From Ctenosaura bakeri (lineage: Eukaryota > Chordata > Lepidosauria > Squamata > Iguanidae): a stretch of DNA of 64,000 nt. Of the stretch, positions 56,930 through 64,000 are shown piece by piece (the stretch's first letter is position 1; every line of letters begins with the position of its first letter). Under the pieces are notes generated by a model. The model did not search any database. It was not told the DNA's origin and worked only from the letters and a program-made list of their open reading frames with translations. The translations under genes were made by a program, and so were the position numbers. The stretch lies in the NCBI GenBank assembly GCA_948474755.1, contig CAOLHI010001043.1:248001-312000 (forward strand), in the 5' to 3' direction.

Positions 56930-58857
56930 GTAAGTACTTCCATTTTTTTGTCCTGAAGTTGACTGGCAGTAAATTCAGGATTGGTGGGGAATGTGAGAGA
57001 TGGTAATGTTTCTTATTAAGAGTGATTAGTATTCACAAGCAGAAGGTGAGCAACAACCAGACACCCACCAACCCCTTTACATACAGGCTCCAGCTGAAAA
57101 ATAAAGTAGGCTGTGTATGTGTGTGCGTGTGTGTGTGCGCGCGCGCACATGTGCCCTCAAGTTGCCTGTTGACTTAGGACAACCCCATTCATTTCATATC
57201 CTTAGACTTTGTAAAAACACTTGAAATAGGTTTGTTTACAAATACAAAAGGCTTCATAACATTTGATATTGAGAGACTGTAACATGTGCTCTTGAACATG
57301 GAGGAATGAGAGTGAACTGCAAATTACAAAATGAAGGATGAACAGACTCAGACTGATGCAGGATGAGAGATGGTGTGGCTAAGACCAACAAACAGATGTA
57401 GCCCCTGCTAGCAGACCCCATTCTGGGGAGTATAATTTTAATATGAAAATGCATCCAAGCCAGAGGTGACCGGGCTGGTGTGTAGACAGTCAGGCTAGCA
57501 ATCGGACAAAAAATCAAAGACTCAGAACTTCCCCTGTCATGTCTCCATAGGACATCTCAGAAAGGCACGTACACACAGGTAATAGGCCATCAGCTACAAC
57601 AATACTTTGGGGAGATTGCCCGATTTCCCCTGGAATGCTTGAAACAAAGTGAGACATATCAAAGCAAGGTCCAGTTACGTGGTACGACCATTATGCAGCC
57701 ATCATGCAACCGTTATCCTTCAGTTTTGGCCATTATCCTTTCCAAGAAAAGAGTCTGCTCCCAAGGCATGTTTCACCCTATAACTAGACCCCCTTTTTGA
57801 GACCCCATTTCAGAGCTCTCCCATGCTTGATTAGCAGACTGCCATTCTGTTAGTTGAGACTCCCCTCAGCCCCCTCCCTACGCTGAGTTTTTCTCTCTGC
57901 TTGTCTTTTTCCCCGGCCAAAGACTTCTGGAACAGGTGCAGTGTCACCCCTTTTCACATTCCCTCCACTTTTCCCCTATCAATTTTCACCTCTTTCCATC
58001 TCGATAGTCCTTGTGTGCTTGAATATATTTTCTAATAAAATTTCTTGATTTAACTTTTAGCCTGGTTCTTTTGTGATCTGACTCCGTAGACATTTTGTTA
58101 AATATCTTGTTAACTGTTGCCCTGCCCTCTGCATTGTTAAAAGCCAGTGCTCTGCTAATTTCCCCAACTTTTGGCATTTTTGGAGCTAATCAAGGTGTCC
58201 CAAATGGGACCCCCCGAAGTCAGGGGAAATGACATGAATACATGCTATACTTAAACTCTTAGAGAAGCATGAAAACTATTGCTGTCTCTTAACAAAGATG
58301 GAGAAGACAAACCTATTCAAACAAACAAATCACTCTCTCAGGAATTCAGAACTAATAATGCACCCATGGCTGTTAATTAGTGGCAATGGCTTTCAAAATG
58401 GTTGGTTGTGTTAAAATAAGATTCAGCTGACTGTTTGCTTGGTTTCTGAACATAGAATAGAGAGGATATCAACTTCTTTGCCTTGAATAAGAAAATACCT
58501 TAGGTCAACTCCTAGTACGTCTTTAAATTACTGGAAGTTCTGGACAGAGGAGGGTTGTTGATTTCATGTACTTGTTACAAGCTTCCAATAGTCTTTGGAA
58601 ATGGATAAGATGAATCTTGGTCTTATCTAGGAAGGAAGTTATGACACTTCACCATGTAACAATGTAGCTGCTTTCTGGCCCCTGATCCTGCCAACACTGC
58701 CTGACGGGTCTTTTTCTAGGTAAAACACAAACAAACAAATGACAAACAAACAAAGAAACAGTGAATTATCTCACTTGGAAGGATTCAGGAGACACGATTC
58801 CCCTTTTAAATAAGTGGCAGTCCCTATACTCATTTTAAAAAGGCCCATGTTACCCTG
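56930..58857. other. Unassigned stretch with GT/GC microsatellite
   Basis: 57112-57146 is an alternating GT then GC run (Z-DNA-like). 58728-58760 is (CAAA)n. Nothing else recognised over nearly 2 kb. Confidence 0.4.
57112..57146 (+). repeat. (GT)n(GC)n alternating purine-pyrimidine run
   Basis: TGTGTATGTGTGTGCGTG then TGTGTGCGCGCGCGCAC. Confidence 0.9.
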
Positions 58858-59970
58858 ATTTCTGGGGTCCTGTGGGGGACACCTCAATGTACTCCAAATA
58901 ATGGGGAATGGGAATTAGCCAGAGCACAGGCTGTAGCACTACGAGAGGCAGGGTAACCTAGCGAGATCTTTTAAACCCAATTTTTACGGGGTCAGGCCAA
59001 GTCAAAAACCAAGCAAAATTGTCTAATAAAATGATTTTATTGAGGGGAATTCACTCATGCATGCACACAAGATACACACAATCACACATTCACACAAGAG
59101 CTAGCTGAAAGAGAAAGGGAGGAAAAATTATAGAGAGGCTGAGGGATTTGGAGGGATTTATAATTACCAGTCCAGAAGAGTAATGAAGAGCAGAAGTGTA
59201 TTTGGCTTAGGTAGGACCTAAGGACAGTTCTCATTCAGGAGCCAAACGGACAGAGTGACGGGTAGACCTTCAAGAGACTGCACTGGGCATCCTCAATTCA
59301 GGGGTATTTGTACCGTGAAAATGGCTTGTGGTTGTGAAGGTTCCAGATGCAAGACAAAGGGAACCTTGTGGACAATGAGTCTTTTGCCTGTTGATGGGCT
59401 TAGTGCTTTGATTGACAAAGACATGATGAATATTGTAATAGCTGTCTATTGTGGGCGCTGTGAGGACAAAGGAAAGAATCCAGGTGTACAAGGGATGGAT
59501 ATCTTTCAGTCAGTGTCCTGGTGGTCTCCTTACAGTTGGATTCCTTGGAAAAGTCCAGCTTCTATTTAAGCCTATTATCCACAGGAATGGTGTGTATTTG
59601 CCTGACAAATGACTCAGTCTTACCTGGAGGAATTTTGGAGTTGACCTATGCTTCCCACATCTACAGTCAAATTCTTTCCCTCCCTCAGTTTGATCTCTCT
59701 GTCACCTCTCAGGCTTGAATTTGCTATCAGAGCCAATAAAATGTGTTGCCTATTACATATGATGCCAATTAGGTATGGTGCCCATCCAAACCATACTGAT
59801 ATTGGGGACACCCAAAGCGGGGTCTTACACCCATATTTCAACACCAAAGCAGATATCTTGCGCCCTTCAATTTGTTTTAGTTTTTAGCATTTTTGATAGT
59901 CCATGTGGCCCCTAGACCTGCCAAAATTGCCCACTTGTGACATAAACTCTCTCAATAAGACTCAGTAACA
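58858..59970 (-). mobile_element. Solo LTR, copy C, about 1.1 kb
   Basis: TGTTACCCTG at left and CAGTAACA at right, with the same minus-strand signals (AATAAA at 59036-59041; TATAAAT-like box near 59156-59163). Flanks do not match (GCCCA, CTGCT), so the right boundary or the locus has changed. The 104-codon frame at 59255 is not a gene. Confidence 0.72.
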
Positions 59971-60771
59971 CTGCTGGGGACATGCCACCATTGTTAAAAG
60001 CACTATCAAAATGGTTCTGTATGTGAAACTCATCAGTTGGTGAAACTCATCAGTTGGCTTTAACAGTCCAGGAAATGTTATCTTCACGGAAGCAGCTGCA
60101 GTTCTTTCATGGGTTCAGCAGCAAAGGCAGACCCAGACCGGATAGATGCTGCTGCTGTGTGACATTTTGTTTAAATCCCGTGGAGATTTATGGGGATTCT
60201 CTGACAAACATTTTATCTCCAATCAGTAACCACCCCTCTTGGGAGGCATTGAATTCCCCTTGGTTTATTCCTGCCAGTTCCCAGGATGTTTGTTTCTGGA
60301 GGGCTTAACTTGGAGGGAAAAAGCTTTTGTTACAGCTATTTGGAAAGATCTGGGGAAGGTGGGAATTTTGAAAAGTTTTCTTGTTATCTTCTCCATTTAC
60401 ATGATACATTCCAATGAACTGGGAAGGATGGATAGCCAAGGGTAAACTCCTTTTCACAAATGATAACTAGCCCAGCTGCTTAATTTTCTTCTTTTTGTCA
60501 TTCAGATGTAAAATTTACAGTAGATACAATGAAGAGCAGGTTTTAATATGGATGATCTTTTGTTTTGTAGCTTGTGTTTTCAAGATGCAAAGTGACTCAT
60601 GCCTGTCTCTGAGGGATTCTTTGCATTATCTGCAAAAGGGCAAGATTCCACACACACATACACACATACCCTGTTGACTTTATTAAGTTAGTTCCATTAT
60701 TAATTTTTAGAGAGCTATTCAGCAAGTCAGAACTGAGTAGAAAAAAGAACCCAGCTGGATGGTTCAACTAT
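59971..60771. other. Unassigned; short tandem duplication
   Basis: GTGAAACTCATCAGTTG occurs twice in tandem at 60023-60057. A CA-rich microsatellite lies at 60649-60668. No gene recognised. Confidence 0.4.
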
Positions 60772-61231
60772 GGCCCTTTCTACATGTGTGTGTGGGGGAA
60801 ACGGGCGAAAACGCCCGAAAACGGAGCTTACCAGCAGCCAGGTGAGTCCGTCACCATGCGGAGCAGCGCGAGCTCGCTGCTCCACAGTCCTCCAGCATCC
60901 CAAATGGCGGCTTCCAGTTGGTGGAGGCTCTCCACCAACCGGAGAAGCTCGCCAGCTGGAAGCCCACCCCCCGCAGATCTGCAGGCATGCACTTGCACGC
61001 ACCTGCAAATCTGCTTCTTTGCTGGGCGACGGAGCAGCACGGGGTTGCGCGCTCCCTGGTTTTTAAAAACCTCTGAAAAGAGGTTTTTAAAAACCACGCT
61101 GCACGACCAGCTCCTGTCACTCCTGCGTGGATTGAGGTGTGGAACTACAAAAAGTAGTCCACGCTATGGTGCAGAAGACCTCCGTTGGAGGTCGCTCTGC
61201 ACCATTTTAAAATGCTAATGTGGAAATGGCC
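60772..61231. mobile_element. CpG-rich hairpin MITE, 460 bp, TSD TAT
   Basis: GGCCCTTTCTACAT and ATGTGGAAATGGCC ends flanked by TAT (60769-60771, 61232-61234). Consecutive hairpins: 60802-60817, 60861-60882, 60917-60939, 60973-61014, 61058-61095, 61139-61162, 61171-61200. Shares words with 27336-27834. Several open frames up to 144 codons arise from the GC content. Confidence 0.9.
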
Positions 61232-61320
61232 TATGACAAGGATGGGCAAAATACAACCTTGAACTCATATGTGACTCCCCAAGGCAGGTTTTATGGTCCA
61301 CAACCCCTCTGGCGTTCTTC

Positions 61321-61790
61321 TTGCTGTTGTTATTTGACATCAAATCTACTTTGATTTATGGAGACCCTATGACTGAGACCTACAAGAGCCACAGTCATCA
61401 ATGGCTTTGCTCAGGTCTTGCAAGTACAAGGCTGTGGCTTCCTTATTTGAGTCTATCCACCTGCAATGAGGTCTCCCTCTTTCCCTACTGCCTTCCACTT
61501 CACTGAGCATTATCATCTTTTCCAGTGAGTCATATCATATCATGATATCTCCAAATTACAACAACCTCAGTTTAGTCATCTTGGTTTCTAGTGAGAGTTC
61601 AAGCCTGATTTGCAATAGGGCCCATTTATTTGTCTTGTTGGAAGTCCACAGTGTCTGCAAAACTCTCCAGCAGCATCACATTTCAAATGCATGGATTTTT
61701 CCCCTCTGTCAGCTTTTTTACTGTCCAGCTTTCACAACCATACCTAGAAACCAGACCACTGTTTTTCTGACCAGAAAAAAAAAAACAAAA
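61321..61790 (-). pseudogene. Bov-B LINE 3' part
   Basis: Tail first (GTTGTTATTTGACATCAAAT, TACTTTGATTTATGGAGACC), then reversed ORF2 text (CTTTTCCAGTGAGTCATATC, TAGTCATCTTGGTTTCTAGT). The forward 138-codon frame here is an antisense shadow. Confidence 0.82.
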
Positions 61791-62377
61791 AACCTGGGCA
61801 CGGGGGGGGAGGATTATCTTTCCTGGAAGCCTCCAGAAGTGATGATTCACCTTTTAAATCGTTTGCAGGAGCTCCCTGCACTCTTCAGCATTTTAAGCAT
61901 GCTACTTTTTCAAAACAAGCAGCAGACTTTCACACACTTCAAGAGTTGTTTTTCTTAGGGCTCTTTTTGGCATTTCTGGCAGTCTGTGTGGTCCAGACCT
62001 TCCACAGTTGCCCAAGGGTGTTGCTACTGTGAGGAGCAAAGTCAGAGTATGTTTCCTCCCAAATAAGATTTTGAATCCTCGTTAAATTTTGCTTCAGTCT
62101 CCTCATTTCTCACATTGCAGTAAACTGAAACTTCAATTAAACATTTAGAAACCCAGTTTAGGCATCCAAGGAGAAAGAGCAGGCAGAGTTACCAAGGGTA
62201 TGCAAGCACAGGAAATGGGAGAGTCCTAGATTTTCACAGTCTCCTGCTTTGCAATGCTAGAAATTTGGAGAAAGATGCAAAATTTCACAATGGGGGGCAG
62301 AATTCATATTTGGGAGGGCAATGCCCTCATTTTGCCTGTTTGCCCCAGTAACTACACTACTGCAGTTGCATGTCCTG
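61791..62377. other. Unassigned stretch
   Basis: No gene recognised. Confidence 0.4.
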
Positions 62378-62578
62378 GGGCTCATTCACACTGCCCAGTT
62401 AGAGTGCCCTGATTCCACTTTAACTGCCATGGTTGCATCTTATGGATTCCTGGGGTTTGTGGTGACGCACTAGAGCTCTCTGGCTGAAAATTCTATATAT
62501 TCTTCTCTAAACTGCAGATCCCAGGATTGCATAGGAGGCAACTATGAGAGTTAAAGTGTAATATAGTGTGAAAGGCCC
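62378..62578. mobile_element. Fold-back MITE related to the GGCC family, 201 bp, TSD CTG
   Basis: GGGCTCATTCACACT and AGTGTGAAAGGCCC ends, CTG on both sides (62375-62377, 62579-62581), fold-back arms (ATTCCACTTTAACTGCCATG and partner). Confidence 0.75.
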
Positions 62579-63050
62579 CTGAAATATTCCAAGAATGTAC
62601 CAATTGGAGGTTGATCTTTCCCAGCATTCTGTTTCTCACTACAGCTACCCAGATTCATTTATTTTTTAAATTCAGTTAAAATATTTGTAAGTCACTTTTA
62701 TGGGTCAAATCCTTATGATGCAATGTATCAGGGCTGAATAGTGCAAAATACTGTGAGATTTGTCAGACTGGTATACGGCTGTTAGAGGAAAACTGCAGCA
62801 AACCACAGAAACATAAAAGGGTGAATAGGGTGGCCACATATCCCACTATAAAGAGGACAGTGCTATATTTGAAAGGCTATCTAGTCCCAGTCTGGCTTAA
62901 TGATAAAGAACAGAGAGGAGGAGCCTTGGAGCCATCCATTCACAGTTAGTTCCTGGGCAGCAGGCTGACCAAGCATGCAGGTCATTGAGTCACAGTCTCA
63001 CTATAGTGAGATGCATTTCTATATAAGGTACAATAACTATTCCTACAACA

Positions 63051-63228
63051 GTCAACATGGTGTAGTGGATGAGCATTGGACTATGATGCTAGAGACCAAG
63101 ACTTGATTCCCCACTCAGCCATGGTGTGTGGGCACATCACACACTCTCAACCGCAAGAAATCCCATGGCATGTTCATCTTAGGATCACCCTAAGTCAGAA
63201 ATGAATGGAAGGCACCTAAGAATAAAAC
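63051..63228 (+). mobile_element. Sauria SINE, short variant
   Basis: GTCAACATGGTGTAGTGGAT head, AAGTCAGAAATGAATGGAAG tail. Confidence 0.83.
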
Positions 63229-64000
63229 TATTACTGTTAAGAGTACATGTGAGGACAAAGTTGACATTGAGTTTGTGGCAGGGTCTTGCCTCTGTATTTC
63301 AATCCATGTTATGTATTCTGTTGTAAAGGAGTAGTTAAGATTTGGAGGCTGTCTGTAGACCTGCCTCCCAGAGCGTTTGAGAGGGCTGTATTATTTTTCA
63401 AAATTGGTTGTGGCTCATTGATGATGTGGTTGAGGGTCTCAGTTGGGGACTGTAGGTGACAGCTAGGAGCATTCTGTCATTTTGTGTTTTTGGTTTGTCC
63501 TGTAGTGGGTTGTTCTTGGGTACTAATCTTACCTTGTTGACTTGCTTTTTCATGTCCTTCAGTGGATATTATAGCTTGAGAAATAACTGTTGTAAACCCA
63601 AGAGTTTTGTCTTGTGGGTCTGAGCAGGGGCAGTTGTACAGGAGGCCTTGGCTGTAAATCATAGGTTTCATAGTGTGTTCTGGGTGGAAACTGGAGCCTT
63701 GTAGTAATTAGTGGGCTTAACTAATTTAACTCAGTAGCTGATATAAGATTCTGGCCATTCAGTCTTATGAATGAAAAAAGAACTGAAGAAGGATCAGCTG
63801 AACACGGCAAGGCCTAGTTTTTGCCCTGAGCTCAGACAGAATTGCAGCTTCACTGGGTGGGTTTCGTAGGCTCTCAGGAAAACCAAGACACAGTTGTATG
63901 TGTGTAAATGCACACACCTTACCTGTTTTACAGGTAGAATGAAGACAGCTCTCTGGAACCACACAGTGGCCAAGAGAAGTAATGCAAACTGAGGTCAAGA
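63229..64000. other. Unassigned stretch
   Basis: No gene or repeat recognised to the window end. Confidence 0.4.

Noticed and set aside
59255..59569. 104-codon frame with several Cys
   Set aside because: It is inside the third solo LTR, antisense to it, and not present in the other LTR copies.
61542..61958. 138-codon forward frame
   Set aside because: It is mostly the antisense of a Bov-B ORF2 fragment.

Overview
The window looks like nuclear, non-coding DNA from a squamate reptile, most likely an iguanian lizard (the lineage is inference). The reasons are the combination of repeats: tRNA-headed SINEs with a Bov-B-type tail (Sauria SINEs), Bov-B LINEs, a long CR1 LINE with the (ATTCTATG)n tail, L2-like LINE ends, a squamate-type L1 tail, a 5S rRNA-headed SINE and two SPIN hAT elements. 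There is no operon structure and I see no convincing protein-coding gene. The longest open frames belong to CR1; nearly all others lie inside repeats. One short stretch (56833-56929) has a good branch point, polypyrimidine tract, acceptor and donor and could be an untranslated or cryptic exon. The whole window may be intronic or intergenic.

Layout. 1-1.1 kb: a decayed Bov-B LINE cut by a small fold-back transposon and by its own partner SINE. 1.1-5.9 kb: an unidentified unit (second copy near 12.1-12.9 kb), nested DNA transposons and anonymous sequence. 6-13 kb: several fold-back MITEs, a CpG-rich hairpin MITE, a second Tigger-like MITE, and a Sauria SINE split by a 792-bp L1 tail with a clear target duplication. 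14-26 kb: CR1, Sauria and 5S-derived SINEs, hAT-type MITEs carrying a GTGTGG minisatellite, and the first of three solo LTRs. 26-33 kb: L2 fragments, a second SINE type, a 499-bp hairpin MITE and a 984-bp SPIN element. 35.4-38.3 kb: a nearly 2.9-kb CR1 inserted in an older MITE. 40-42 kb: the second solo LTR, whose empty site can be read from a paralogous repeat at 5.7 kb. 44-50 kb: L2 and CR1 pieces, one CR1 ending in a snap-back palindrome. 52-56 kb: the second SPIN and a three-level L2/hAT/L2 nest. 56-64 kb: the exon candidate, the third LTR, the third hairpin MITE and an antisense Bov-B.

The most unusual material is one DNA-transposon assemblage sharing GGCC(A/C)TTT-type ends and 3-bp target duplications (TAG, TAA, TAT, TGA, TGT, AGT, CTA). 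It includes about a dozen simple fold-back copies of 116-210 bp and three CpG-rich copies of 377-499 bp whose interiors are chains of successive hairpins. Partnerships visible in the sequence are parasitic ones: Bov-B supplies the tail of Sauria and 5S SINEs; the MITEs have no transposase here and must have been mobilised by proteins encoded elsewhere.
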